From the NCBI GenBank assembly GCA_021613375.1, contig CM038710.1, positions 26,486,763 through 26,550,762 of the forward strand: a stretch of 64,000 bases of DNA, written 5' to 3'. Source of the DNA: Megaleporinus macrocephalus. Its lineage: Eukaryota; Chordata; Actinopteri; Characiformes; Anostomidae. This document shows positions 37,297-49,044 of the stretch, one piece after another. The position numbers were made by a program, and so were the translations under genes. Below the pieces are notes generated by a model, which ran no database searches, was not told the DNA's origin, and saw only the letters and a program-made list of their open reading frames with translations. Numbering within the stretch: position 1 is the first letter of the stretch; each line of letters opens with the position of its first letter.

Positions 37297-38850
37297 GGCT
37301 GACTACACACTAATCTTGTGTTAGTTTTCCTTGTCATATTACAGAGTGAGAGCGAAACAGAGATAGAGAAAAATACATCTACAATCCTCTGCCATCAAAA
37401 CCTGGTCATGGCCCCAACATTAACCACCATTATCTGATGCTGTTGGGTAGTCGGTAAGAATGTATTCTAATGTACTCCTGCCATAACACAGAGGCTGTAA
37501 TAGTACCTTTCTATAATTCTCCAAACATGGAGATTTGCTGGGCTTGGACGCCATAGAGTGTCTAGATCAAAATCCTCTCAAAGTCAGTCAGGCATTGAAT
37601 CAGGTGATCTTCGGTTCCAGTGCATTCTCCCAGTTTGTCCAGGATCCTTGTTGTCATAGTCCTACTATCCTGCAGGCATAATCTTCCACCATGCCTGCTA
37701 ACACCTTTTCCTCTACCAAATGCTGCCGGTCCTTGTGTTACAGGGGCATAGGGGAGGTCCTTAACCCCACTCATCCTGTATCCACCATCCCAAAACACTG
37801 TGTTTCCTCAATCATGCCTCTGCTGTATCCAACTCGTTGTGGGCCTTCTACTTGCCCCCCTCCAACTTCAATGCCCTGCCAATTATTGCTTTACCTATAC
37901 AAAAGGTAGCATGATCTTCCACTCCATGACCTCTGCAAGAGGACACAGTGTTGGTGCATCCAGTCTTATCCACACTTGTGAGATAATCCTCTAGTTTCTT
38001 GAGCATACCGAGCATTCGTTTCTTGTTTATGACCTGTTTACTTCATCATCTTTTGGTGTTCTACCCTTGCCTGTTTCCAAGTTCACTTCTCCTTTGCATA
38101 ACCCTTATTGTAATTGTTTGTTATATTGTCTGTTGGTATTAAACCCTTGCCTGCTTCTTGTTTTTCGCTATTGCCTCTCGGTATCATATTAAATCTTCTT
38201 TGATTCTACTATCGATAATGGGGCACAACAAAGAACTAAAAGAATTACGCTTGCCTTATAGTATAGGATGACTAGAGTGCGATTGGCAGCTGACTAAAAT
38301 ATTTCAATTCATTCAACATTGAAAGAAACTTAAAAATAATCCTCTATTACAATTTAACAAATTCTAAATTAACTAGATGGCTTTGAAACTCCAGATACCA
38401 ACTGATCACAGCAGCAATGATTTTCTGAAATTTTTTAGTAATGAAATGAAAACTGCTAAACCAAAAATTCAAACCCTGCATCTTTAAACAAGACTGAAAC
38501 TGGCTTCCTATTCGCCAGCTTCTTAACTGAATATTCCATCTAAAATTCTATAGCTTTTTTTCCCCTGTGGTACCACTTAAGGTGGAACTGAAAATCTGCA
38601 AAACTTCAGCTTCAGCTCCCACATATACAACAGGAGCAGCCAGTCAGATCAACCCATCTTGAATTGAACGTGTCATAGTGAGCTGATAACCTCAGTGCCC
38701 ACATCTTTAAGAAGATCCAGAACAGCTTTAATCCAAGATGGTAATTTTATCAGCACACTTTACTCCACACAGGTTCTCAAACCTTGGACAATTGAACAGG
38801 CTTCGTACACCATTTGATACTAGGTAAACTGAAGAGTGGGGCAGTCCCAC
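37297..38850. other. Intergenic DNA with possible LTR remnant
   Basis: No gene is recognised. The segment at about 38020-38215, with ggtattaaacccttgcctgc and a final aaatcttctttgattc, has the look of an LTR R/U5 region. No partner copy was found, so this is tentative. Confidence 0.3.
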
Positions 38851-38854
38851 ACTT

Positions 38855-39205
38855 ATCAGTCTTGATCAGTCTCATCAGTATGACTGTGGATTAGACATAT
38901 AGAGTAGTGAGGGTCAGTATGACTGTGGATTAGACACATGTAGGAGTCTGGGTGAGTATGACTGTGTATTAGACACAGAGTAGTGAGGGTCAGTCTGACT
39001 GTGCATTAGACCTATGGAGTAGTGAGGGTCAGTATGACTGTGGATTAGACACATAGGCATGTGGGTCAGTATGACTGTGTATTAGACACATAAAGGAGTG
39101 TGGGTCAGTATGACTGTGGATTAGACACATAAAGGAGTGTGGGTCAGTATGACTGTGGATTAGACCTATAGAGTAGTGAGGGTCAGTATGACTAGTGTGG
39201 GGGCA
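38855..39205 (+). repeat. 39-bp minisatellite, small array (about 9 units)
   Basis: The unit resembles gggtcagtatgactgtggat plus tagacacatagaggagtgt. It is the same unit as the larger array at 46285-47972. It lies about 0.4 kb downstream of mpeg1-like copy C. Confidence 0.85.
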
Positions 39206-39620
39206 AAATCAATGGAGAAAAAAATAATGAAAATAAAAATGAACAATTTGGTGTGGGTCAGTACAACAATCATGAAAGAGCTCACATTCCATACTCGTCT
39301 TATTGTTTACAAGTTTTTCTGCAGCGTTATGTGAGATCATTGTTTTTATTGTTTTTAAATTTGTTTTAGTGATAATAATTCTTTGATGATGAAATCCTCT
39401 GTACCTTAAAAGTAAGAATCACCAGTAAGGCACCTGATTGAATGAAGTGCTTGCAGTGCATATAATACATATAGAACAACATATTCAGTGCAGTCATTTT
39501 GTAAAGATATTTATTAGAGGAAAAATATCAAAAATGAAGGTTACAATCACAGAATATTCTCATTAAAAACAGCAAAGTTTACAGATTATAAATGAAGATA
39601 AACTCACAGTGCCAAAGATA
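39206..39620 (-). other. 3' UTR and flank of copy C
   Basis: It aligns with the 3' flanks of D and E (shared strings catactcgtcttattgttta, gtgcatataatacatatag). AATAAA on the minus strand corresponds to plus-strand tttatt at 39510-39515, about 110 bases past the stop. Confidence 0.7.
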
Positions 39621-40712
39621 TTATGTAAGGAGAGTTGGGCTTTCAGTCTGACTCGTTGCTGACTCAACACTCGTCTCAGTTTGTTCAGTACTTTGAAACT
39701 CCTCATAGGCTCTGCCTCTACTCAGCCCAGTGATCCTCCCCCTCCTCTTTTTCACCACTATCACTACTACTGCCACCACGACAGCTACCAGGGCTAGAAC
39801 ACCAAAGGCAACACCAGCCTTTTTCCCTGCTGACTGAGGGGAGTCTTCAAAGATCTGGGACATTCTGCTGATGTTCTCAGGCTTTGCCAACCTCCACATT
39901 TTTGTGTCTTTGACTCTCACCCAAGCTCGGTCACCTTCGGTCATCACAGCCACAGTGTTTGTGGCTCTTATACTGATCAATGGGGGTCTTGTGAAAGGTG
40001 GCAGCTTAATAGGCAATAACTCACCTCCAGTGAAAACACCTGACTGAACACAGTACAGTATCTGGCATCCATCGCTTATGGCGGCTAGATGTTGACTAAA
40101 CTGTGGTGGGCAGCGAGACTGGCTTCCTGCAAGAATGTTAGTAGACTGGCAGCTAAAGAAACCTCCAAAAGGTACAGAGAATCTGGTCGCTGTCTCATAG
40201 TCATTGCTTAGACAGACCATCATGCCGTTTGACAAAAAATTCTGAGCAAAGAAATTTGGAGGACAAGACCTGGATTTGGTTATTGGGTTTTGTAAAGAAG
40301 GCCCATATAGACCACCAAAGAGGTACCCAGAGAACTCTGGAGCTGCTGTATTAGTGGAGCACCAGTAAGTGTCAATACGGGCACTCTGAACATAGTACTC
40401 ATTTCCACAGACCATATTACAGCAGTCAAGAACAAGCCAACACGAGTGACAATGTCTGTGGCACTCATATTTATCATATGACCTTTCCTGAATTTCAGAA
40501 CGCAGCAGAGTAGCAGTGTATGGTGGCGGACAGGAATATGCTCCAGTGGCTGGGTTTTTCACAGCAAGCTCCTGGCAGATTGCATCTCCGTCCTTCTTGG
40601 GTGTGCACTGCTGGTAAACTCCACCAAAGCTAAGGTTGGTGCTGGGACCCTCACAGGAAGCATCATCCTTATTAGCTTGGAAGTTGAAATTTTTGGAATC
40701 TGGGTTCAGATA
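39621..40712 (-). pseudogene. mpeg1: mpeg1-like copy C, lacks exon 1 and MACPF domain
   Basis: Homology with exon 2 of D runs from 39621 to a sharp breakpoint at about 40712 (within the codons for NPDSKNF). Everything upstream is absent: signal peptide, the whole of exon 1, the YGTH signature and the pore-forming MACPF fold. What remains is open: the Cys-rich P2-like region with loop [19 protein letters not shown], the transmembrane helix, KKRRGRI and a tail with AYEEFQS ending TESPTLLT. No nearby start with a signal peptide replaces the lost end, so it is scored as a pseudogene. Its sequence is very close to D. Confidence 0.8.
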
Positions 40713-42084
40713 GCTTTGACAGATAGCTTTAAGGTGGAGGTGAGACTACATCAAGGATTGGCTCTGAGCTAGCTAACTCCAACCATCTGCGTTTGATTAT
40801 CATGTCCCAAATCTCTCCGTACACACTAGAAAGTGCACAAAACAGATAAGTATTTTTATTTACAATTAATTAATGTACTTAATATGCAGTGTGTGTCTCT
40901 AGTATAACACTGAGACCTATAGATGTTTTGTGATTGGCCCCTTAGTATAGAAGGAGGGGAGAGAAAGGTCGAGAAGATTGAAAAAGGAGAGGGAGTAGAG
41001 AGAAGAGAGTTGGTTGAGTTTGCGGTAACAGAAAGAGTAATTTGGAACTTCAAAGTATTTGAAGTAAAGTTAAGAGCAGCTTTAGCAGGTGCCAGTTAGA
41101 CAGCTGGGTTTGGCTGTGGAGTCCAGTGTATTTTGGCTGTAGCCTAGCTTTTAGCGTGAAAGTTAGAGAGCAGAGAGCCTAGCACGCAGTTAGCTCGTGT
41201 ATCAGTTTGGCAGGCCTAGCCAAACTAGTTCAGAGCACGGATTCATGGTTCGTGGCGAACGTGGGGCTGTTTGCTGTACCGCTGCCGAGAAGTGTAGTGA
41301 GACTGTGACCGAAAGCTCTTCAAGGCACCGTTGTGTCGAGAGAGACAAAACGAGAGAGTGTGAGTGGTTCTTCGCGTTGTTGACGTGACTTCCCTGTGGG
41401 CGAACAAGTGAAGCCTCGACTGGGCGTAGTAACGAGCCACGAGTGAGACGCCACCCATAATTTCAGTTATTGTAGCGCCACTCTTTTTTTGTTGTTTTTG
41501 CTCCATCTGGAGTGAAGCGGCCAGTGTTTTTATTGCTTCAAGACCTCCACGCACTTTAGCATCGAATCAGGCCTGCATCGGGGGTTACAGACTAAACGTT
41601 AACGTGCCAGCATTTATATAAGTACTCACAACGTCGCTAAAACGAGCGCGCTTGTTTACATTACCGCGATACTGCGTTGGTCAAGTGAGAAGTTTCATTA
41701 CCTTATGCTTGTTTATGGGTTTTTGGTTGTAAATGTAATTGTATCGTTTGCCTACGTAGCTGTGTGACTGTGAAGGGATCACTACATTGTGTATTTTGAG
41801 GAAAGGAAAAAAGATGAAAGAGCAGATTATACAGAACTCCTAAAGGAGCAGTCAATAAAATATGCAAATTTGTTTTGTTTTGTTGTTTTTTTTTTATTAT
41901 TGACGCTGCAGTCCAGTTAGAGTTTAGGGTCAGAGGTAACACGTCATATCGAACCCCTTGCCCCATCCTTATTAGTTGTGGGTAACTTTGGAGAATATTC
42001 CTTATAAAGAGACACTACACATGCATGCACATGTGTTTTACAAAAACTTTTAAAAAAAAATCAAATGCAAAGTAACCAAAATCA
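40713..42084. other. Foreign block between C and D; CpG-dense core
   Basis: The block begins at the breakpoint of copy C and ends where the 3' flank of D becomes recognisable. About 41240-41690 has many CpG dinucleotides, which sets it apart from its AT-rich surroundings. No long reading frame is present. Just left of it (about 40928-40952) lie attggcc (a CCAAT box on the minus strand) and tatagaa. It may be an LTR, the promoter of a non-coding transcript, or an untranslated exon. Confidence 0.35.
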
Positions 42085-42893
42085 ATGACCCATACAGGTG
42101 ATTCCCTGACTAGTTTGATTTTTAACCCATCTCTGGACAGTGGCTTAAATATAAGGTGAACTGTATAATGGTTAATTCACAGTAAACACATTTTATAGCA
42201 GGATCACCTGAAAATGTAGCTGCTAATCAGATAAGTACAATAGTAAATTGTAATCACATTAATTGCAAATTATAGTTCTTGTTTCTGAAAGATTGTTTTT
42301 TCAGATAATTTAGGTGATTAAATTTTATAGGCTGTTGTTTTCCTGAGTGAACTGTATTTTTATTCCTCTTCCTCATTCCAGACTGCTGACGGGTTTAACA
42401 TCTGGTACTTGTCTCAAGAGTTCAAGTTACTTTGTGTGGCAGTCTCAGCAGAGTGTATAAGTAAACAGGTTTACACAGTTTTTCTGTGAAAGAGATCACA
42501 TTCCATACTCATCTGATTGTTTACAAGTTTTTCTACACTGTAATTTGAGATCATTAGGTTGTTAGTAATATCTTCAGGTTCTCTTCGATAGCGAAATCTT
42601 TTGTTCATTATATTTTTAATTTATAATGTACAGTCAAAACCACCAGTGAATAACTAGATTCAATGACATGTTTGCAGTGCATGTAATACATATAGAAAAA
42701 CATATTCAGTGCAGTCATTTTGTGAAGATATTTATTAGAGGAAAAATAACAAAAATCAAGGTTACAATCAGAGAACATTCTCATTAAAACAGCTTGTTGA
42801 TAGTTGAAAGTTGATTTTGATTGTTCTAGCTTAAAAATGATTTTACAGGTTTTACAGATTATAAATGAAGATAAACTCACAGGGCCAGAGATA
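42085..42893 (-). other. 3' UTR and flank of gene D
   Basis: It shares acccatacaggtgattccct and the downstream strings with the flank of E at 48440-49044. AATAAA on the minus strand (plus tttatt, 42731-42736) lies about 160 bases past the stop codon. Confidence 0.7.
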
Positions 42894-45816
42894 TTATGCA
42901 AGGAGAGACTGAGTTGGGCTTTCAGTCTGACTCTCTGACTCTTGTTCTGCTGGGGACTCCACACTCGTCTCAGTTTGTTCAGTACTTTGAATCTCCTCGT
43001 AGCCTCTGCCTCTAGTCAGCCCAGTGATCCTCCCCCTCCTCTTTTTCACCACTATCACCACTACTGCCACCACGACAGCTACCAGGGCTAGAACACCAAA
43101 GGCAACACCAGCCTTTTTCCCTGCTGACTGAGGGGAGTCTTTAAAGATCTGGGACATTCTGCTGATGTCCTCAGGCTTTGCCAACCTCCACATTTTTGTG
43201 TCTTTGACTCTCACCCAAGCTCGGTCACCTTCGGTCATCACAGCTACAGTGTTTGTGGCTATCATGCTGATCAATGGGGGTCTTGTGAAAGGTGGCAGGT
43301 TGATGGGCAATAACTCACCTCCAGTGAAAATACCTGACTGAACACAGTACAGTATCTGGCATCCATCGCTTATGGCAGCTAAATGTTGACTAAACTGTGG
43401 TGGGCAGCGAGACTGGCTTCCTGCAAGGATGTTAGTAGACTGGCAGCTAAAGAAACCCCCAAAAGGTACAGAGAATCTGGTCGCTGTCTCATAGTCATTG
43501 CTTAGACAGACCATCATGCCGTTTGACAAAAATTTCTGAGCAAAGAAGTTTGGAGGACAAGACCTGGATTTGGTTATTGGGTTTTGTAAAGAGGGGCCAT
43601 ATAGACCACCAAAGAGGTACCCAGAGAACTCTGGAGCTGTTCCATTAGTAGAGCACCAGTAAGTGTCAATACGGGCACTCTGAACATAGTACACATTTCC
43701 ACAGACCCTATCACAGCAGTCAAAAAAAAGCCAACATGACTCACAATGTCTGTGGCACTCATATTTATCATATGACCTTTCCTGAATTTCAGAACGCAGC
43801 AGAGTAGCAGTGTATGGTGGCGGACAGGAATATGCTCCAGTGGCTGGGTTTTTCACAGCAAGCTCCTGGCAGATTGCATCTCCGTCCTTCTTGGGTGTGC
43901 ACTGCTGGTAAACTCCACCAAAGCTAAGGTTGGTGCTGGGACCCTCACAGGAAGCATCATCCTTATTAGCTTGGAAGTTGAAATTTTTGGAATCTGGGTT
44001 CACACATCCAGGACGGGTGTTGACTTTGTAGTAGCGCTTTATGGCCTTCTGCACTGACAGAGCGAGTTTATTCACTGTTGGAAGTGGGAGGTCTGGAAAC
44101 ACTGATGGATTGAGGAAATAGTGGAGTGGTAGTCCACTTCGGTCTATAGCTACCAGATTGTTGAGCGTGCTCTCTTGCCATTTCTGTAGAGTGATGCCAG
44201 GATAAAACAAAGCCCCTCCATGACTCAGTGTTATGGAGTATGTGATGTTACCTTGGTAGCTCTGAGTTTCAGACGTTTGTTGAGATTCTTTACCACCAAT
44301 ATCAAATTTCACTTTATCAAAAAAGCTGGCACCGGCTGATGCAGAGACAGAAGACTGAGAGAACTGCATGTCAGAAACATAAGAGGATTTTAAATAGTCC
44401 TCCTCCACCAAAGTGGCACCAGCATCAACACTCGTGATGACATGTGTACCATAATCAAGGACCATCTTCTCTGACAGGTATTCTGCCTGGCGAGTTTGGT
44501 TGTTCTCGATGGCATCTGCAATCTCCTCTGCCTGACGGGCAAAACGATCATCCAGAGTGAAATCAGGATAAGCCCTCACTGTGTACAGATGATTACGCAC
44601 CTAATAAAAGAAAGGGAATGATAAGAACTTATATAGAATCTGCTATGATACAGCTAAATTGTGTTACTTTCAGAAATCTAAATAAATAGAACTGCTGCAG
44701 GTTTTGTTTTTGTTGTTTCAGAATAGTTACTTTCATTTTTAGATTTATAGGCTTTAGTGCTATGTTTTGACAAACGTAGTGAGTAAGCATCACCACTGTG
44801 TACTTATGTGTACTTTTGTTCATCTAAATCACAGATTTTATTGGGAATTTAATTTTTGTAGTAAATTATTTATTATGGTATTAAATCTCCCCCCCCCCCC
44901 CCCCCACCACCACCAACCAAAAGCTTTAAAAGAAAATATTCATACATGTATACAATATTTAAATATCTCTTTGCTGTCTAAAGACAAAAACTTTAGTTTT
45001 AATGAACGTTACTATAAAAAAGCATTTTTTAGCATTTCTGTTGGTTAATTTTGCACAATATAAAGGATTGCGGCTAAGCTTAAAAACTTGGTGAAAACTA
45101 CATGTTTCTTTTTTCTTTTTCATACAACAATAATCTCATCTAAATATTTAGTGGATAAAAAAAATCATCAATCAAAAAAACCAAAATCAGGGTAAATGTT
45201 AGTATTATATAGTTAAATTCTATTAGAACCATCGAGTTCCTACGAACTTTTGAACCTTGACTTTTCATTCAGAGGCAACTCAGCAACTCAAATGATCAGT
45301 GAATCCTAGTAAAGAATTTTATTTGTTTTATTTGATATTAACTCAGATTGGGTTACTGGATCTTACCTGTACACGTGATGTGACAGAGTTGTCTTTCACT
45401 TGATGAGTTTTCATGCGCTGGTTCTCAGAGGAGAACTTGGCGTTGACCACAGAGAGGAAAGACACATCTGCATTAATGGAGCTTGAAGTGGAACTTTTGT
45501 GTTCGAGCCATGAACTGATGATCTCCGAGTTCATCTCCACTCCGCTCACTTTCTGTGGGATGACAAAGACCTCGTCTGGGATGAGGTAGACGCCGTCTTC
45601 AGTGGTCTGGCACTGGGAATAGCTCATGTTCATCACCCGACCCATATCCAGGTTACGCAGGTTGTCCCAGCCTCCCCCAGGAAGGACCTCCAGTGCTGGT
45701 GCAGTGAGGTTTTTGTGGCACTCTCGAAGTCCATTGCTAGGACGACTGAGTGGATGAAGATCGCAGGTACTGATGAATGCAAACAGACCCAACAGAGAGA
45801 GACTTACTGAACCCAT
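42894..45816 (-). CDS. mpeg1: mpeg1-like (perforin-2-like) gene D, intact
   Basis: Exon 1 is 45816-45367 (150 codons; donor CAG|GTAAGA). Exon 2 is 44600-42894 (acceptor TTATTAG, first codon GTG). The product is 718 residues, close to the usual MPEG1 length. In order it has a signal peptide (about 1-20), the MACPF domain with [14 protein letters not shown] at about 199-212, a P2-like region with the loop [19 protein letters not shown] (about residues 432-450), a transmembrane helix (about 646-668), KKRRGR and a 50-residue acidic tail with GYEEIQS. The expected protein is a type I membrane pore-former of phagocyte vesicles. A TATA-like ttatata is at 45859-45865. The intron is 766 bp and contains a poly(C) run. 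Exon 1 and intron are closest to A; the end of exon 2 is closest to C and E. Confidence 0.92.
44887..44905. repeat. poly(C) tract in intron of gene D
   Basis: A run of about 17 cytosines. On the transcribed RNA it reads as a G run, about 460 bases downstream of the donor site. It is not seen in the introns of A, B or E. Confidence 0.9.
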
Positions 45817-46284
45817 GACTGCCAGGAAGGACTGATCATAGTCAACAGTGTGTCCAAATTATATACTGCTTCTAGGCATGGCTGACAGCCAGTGAGCTTG
45901 TCTGATAAGACTTCAACCACTTCAGTTTCACTTAAGAGTAATATGTTCCAGTTCCAAAAAAACAATTCTTCTTCCTTTTACTGATGATGATGCACCTGCA
46001 AAAAGAATTCTTCTGAAATTTGAGATCAGTGTTTTTGTTCACACACGTACATTTTGTTTTTCATTCCAGAGACACAAAAGCAATTTTGTAAAAGTGAGTT
46101 ACATATAGACCTTCTGGTATGTTTGAATGTTTCATGTAAATTGTGTTGGCAACAGTGTGGTTGTTCTCTAAGAAGAAAAAACTTCTGGATATTGGGTGTA
46201 ATGACAGGGTCATAAATCGATTTTGTAAATGTAAGTGCTCGGCCTGTAAGTTCCTCAGACAGCAAATGAAGGTCCATTAAAGTT
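45817..46284 (-). promoter_or_regulatory. Upstream region of gene D
   Basis: A TATA-like element (45859-45865) lies about 45 bases from the ATG. A partial interferon-type motif, cagtttcactt (45923-45933), lies where A has a full ISRE. A cttctTCCTTTT string near 45966-45977 (AAAAGGAAG on the coding strand) resembles a PU.1 site. Farther out (after 46050) nothing is recognised. Confidence 0.4.
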
Positions 46285-47972
46285 GTATCAACACATACAG
46301 CAGTGTGGGTCAGTATGATTTTTGATTGGACACATAGAGAAGTGTGGGTCACAATGGCTGTGGATTAGACACATAGAGGTGTGTTGGTCAGTATGACTGG
46401 ATTAGACACATAGCAGATGGTTGCGTCAGTATGAATGTTGATCAGACACGTATAGGAGTGTGGGTCAGTATGGCTGTGGATTAGATACATAGAGGGTTGT
46501 GGGTCAGTATGACTGGATAAGACACATAGAGGAATGAGGGTCAATACGGCTGTGGATTAGACACATAGAAGGGTTAGGATCAGTATTGCTGTGGATTAGA
46601 CACATGCGGAAGTGTGGGACAGTGTGACTGTGGATTAGACACATAGAGGAGTGAGGTTCAGCAAGGATGTGGATTAGACACAGAGGAGTGTGGGCCAGTA
46701 TGACTGTGTATTAGACACATAGAGTGGTGTGGGTCAGTATGACTGTTGATTGGACACGAAGAGGAGTATGGGTCAGTATGACTCTTGATTTGACACATAG
46801 AGGGTTGTGGGTCAGTATGACTGTTGGTTGGACTAATAGAGGAGTGTGGGTCAGTATGACTGTGTATTAGATACAAAGAGGAGTGAGGATCAGTGTGGTT
46901 GTGGATTAGACACATAGAGAAGTGTGGGTCAGTATGACTTTGGATTAGACGCATACAGGAGTGTGGGCCAGAGAGACTATGGATTAGACACATAGAGGGG
47001 TGTGGGTCAGTATGACTGTTGATTGGACACATAAAGGAGTGTGGGTCAGTATGGCTGTTGATTAGACACATAGAGGAGTGTGGGTCAATTGGAATATGGA
47101 TTAGACACATAGAGGAGTAAGGGTCGGTATGACTGCTGATTTGACACATAGAGGGTTGTGGGTCAGTAAGACTGTTGAATGGACACATAGAGAAGTGTGG
47201 GTCAGTATGGCTATGGATTAGATACATAAATGTGTGTGAGTCAGTATGACTGTTGATTGGACAAGTAGAGGAGTGTGGGTCAGTATCGTTGTGTATTAGA
47301 CACATAGAGGAGTGAGGATCAGTGTGGCTGTGGATTAGACACATACGGGAGTGTGGGCCAGAGTGACTGTGGATTAGACACATAGAGGAGTGTGGATCAG
47401 TATGAATATGGATTAGACACATATAGGAGTGTGGGCCAGAGTGACTGTGGATTAGACACATAGAGAAGTGTGGATCAGTATAAATATGGATTAGACACAT
47501 AGAGGAGTGAGGGTCAGTATGACTGTGGATTAGACACATAGAGGAGTGTGGGTCAGTATGACTCTGTATTAGACATAGAGGAGTGTGGGTCAGTATGAAT
47601 ATGGATTAGACACATAGAGGAGTGAGGGTCAGTATGACTGTGGATTAGACACATATAGGAGTGCTGGTAAGTATGAATATGGATTAGACATAGAGGAGTG
47701 TGGGTCAGTATGAATATGGATTAGACACATAGAGGAGTGTGTGTCAGTATAAATATCGATTAGACACATAGAGGAGTGTGGGCCAGAGTGACTGTGTATT
47801 AGACACATATAGGAGTGCTGGTCAGTATGAATATGGATTAGACACATAGAGGAGTGTGGGTCAGTATAAATATGGATTAGACACATAGATGAGTGTGGGC
47901 CAGAGTGACTGTGTATTAGACACATATAGGAGTGCTGGTCAGTATGAATATGAATTAGACACATATAGCATG
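46285..47972 (+). repeat. 39-bp minisatellite, large array (about 43 units)
   Basis: Units follow gggtcagtatgactgtggat plus tagacacatagaggagtgt, with substitutions (atgaatatgg variants, ggccagagtgact variants). Because 39 is divisible by 3, long frames stay open on the minus strand as 13-residue repeats. These have no other sign of being coding. Many units contain GGTCAnnnTGACT. It lies between genes D and E. Confidence 0.95.
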
Positions 47973-49044
47973 CACAGTTTCCACCCACATCAATACTCTT
48001 GACCAATCCTCTTTTTTTAGTAACACTGAAAGTATAATATGCTATACCATGAGCACTGATGCATACTCTCGCACAGACTACTCCCAAACCCACAGAGGAA
48101 AAGAATAAAAGGAGAAAATGGAAAAGAAATGAAAAAGTCAGTGATACACAAATGCCATCTCCCTCCTGCCCCACCCTACACATTCGCAGACAGGCAGACA
48201 TCGGACACACTGTACAGATAAAACAGACAACCAATAAGAAGATAAGGACAGCAGACTGAGCCTTAGACAATTTTAGATAATTTTTTCAGTCAAAATTAGC
48301 TTGTTCAATAGAAGTTATAATAATCTGAAAAATTGTTAAGAAATTCTATTGATAATAATACTCACAATACATTCAGACTTTATTTTGAATGTTCTAAACA
48401 ACAAAAGTTGTAAAGCAAACTAAATCTTTGTTGAGAATGACCCATACAGGCGATTCCCTGACTTGTTCGATTTTTAACCCATCTCAGGACAGAGACTTAT
48501 ATAAGGTGCGCTGTATAATGGTATACTGTTGTTGTACAGGCTGTTGTTGTCCTGGGTGAGCTGTGTTTTGTAAAGAATTTCCATGCATGTACTTGCCTTC
48601 TTTCTTCATTCCAGACTGCTGACTGGTTAAACCTGCTGTTTCAACTCAAGTTACTTTGTGTGACAATCTCAGCAGAGCATCTTAGTGAACCGGTTCACAC
48701 AGTTTTTTATGAAAGAGCTCACATTTCATACTCGTCTTATTGTTTTTCTGCCGCGTAATCATTAGGTTTATATAGTTTTTACATTTGTTTAAGTGGTGCA
48801 CTGCAATCACCAGTGAAGCACCTGATTAAATGAAGTGCTTGCAGTGCATGTAATACATATAGAACAACATATTCAGTGCAGTCATTTTGTGAAGATATTT
48901 ATTAGAGGAAAAATAACAAAATTCAAGGTTACAATCACAGAATATTCTCATGAAAAACAGCAAAGTTGATTTTGATCTAGTTTCTAAATCATTTTACAGG
49001 TTTTACAGATTATAAATGAAGATAAACTCACAGGGCCAGAGATA
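47973..49044 (-). other. 3' UTR and flank of gene E
   Basis: From about 48435 it matches the flanks of D and C. AATAAA on the minus strand (plus tttatt, 48898-48903) lies about 145 bases after the stop codon. No gene is seen at 47973-48434. Confidence 0.7.

Noticed and set aside
36089..37304. 8-bp target duplication for the foldback element
   Set aside because: The flanks ggtataac and ggctgact match at too few positions to claim a duplication.
37562..37798. Minus-strand frame of 78 codons with GECTGTEDHLIQCL
   Set aside because: I could not relate it to a known protein or retroelement domain, and there is no supporting context.
38855..39205. CRISPR-like regular repeats
   Set aside because: The units are contiguous without unique spacers, in a vertebrate genome; it is a minisatellite.
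40856..42084. Possible replacement 5' exon for copy C
   Set aside because: No ATG with a signal peptide and a compatible donor was found that would join to the open part of C.
46658..47539. 293-codon minus-strand open frame of 13-residue repeats
   Set aside because: It is the 39-bp minisatellite read in frame. The period is a multiple of three, so stops are avoided by structure alone, and there is no promoter, splice signal or homology.
47629..48270. 213-codon minus-strand frame with a hydrophobic start and 13-residue repeats
   Set aside because: The repeat part is minisatellite. The start region resembles no known protein and could be open by chance. I cannot support a gene.
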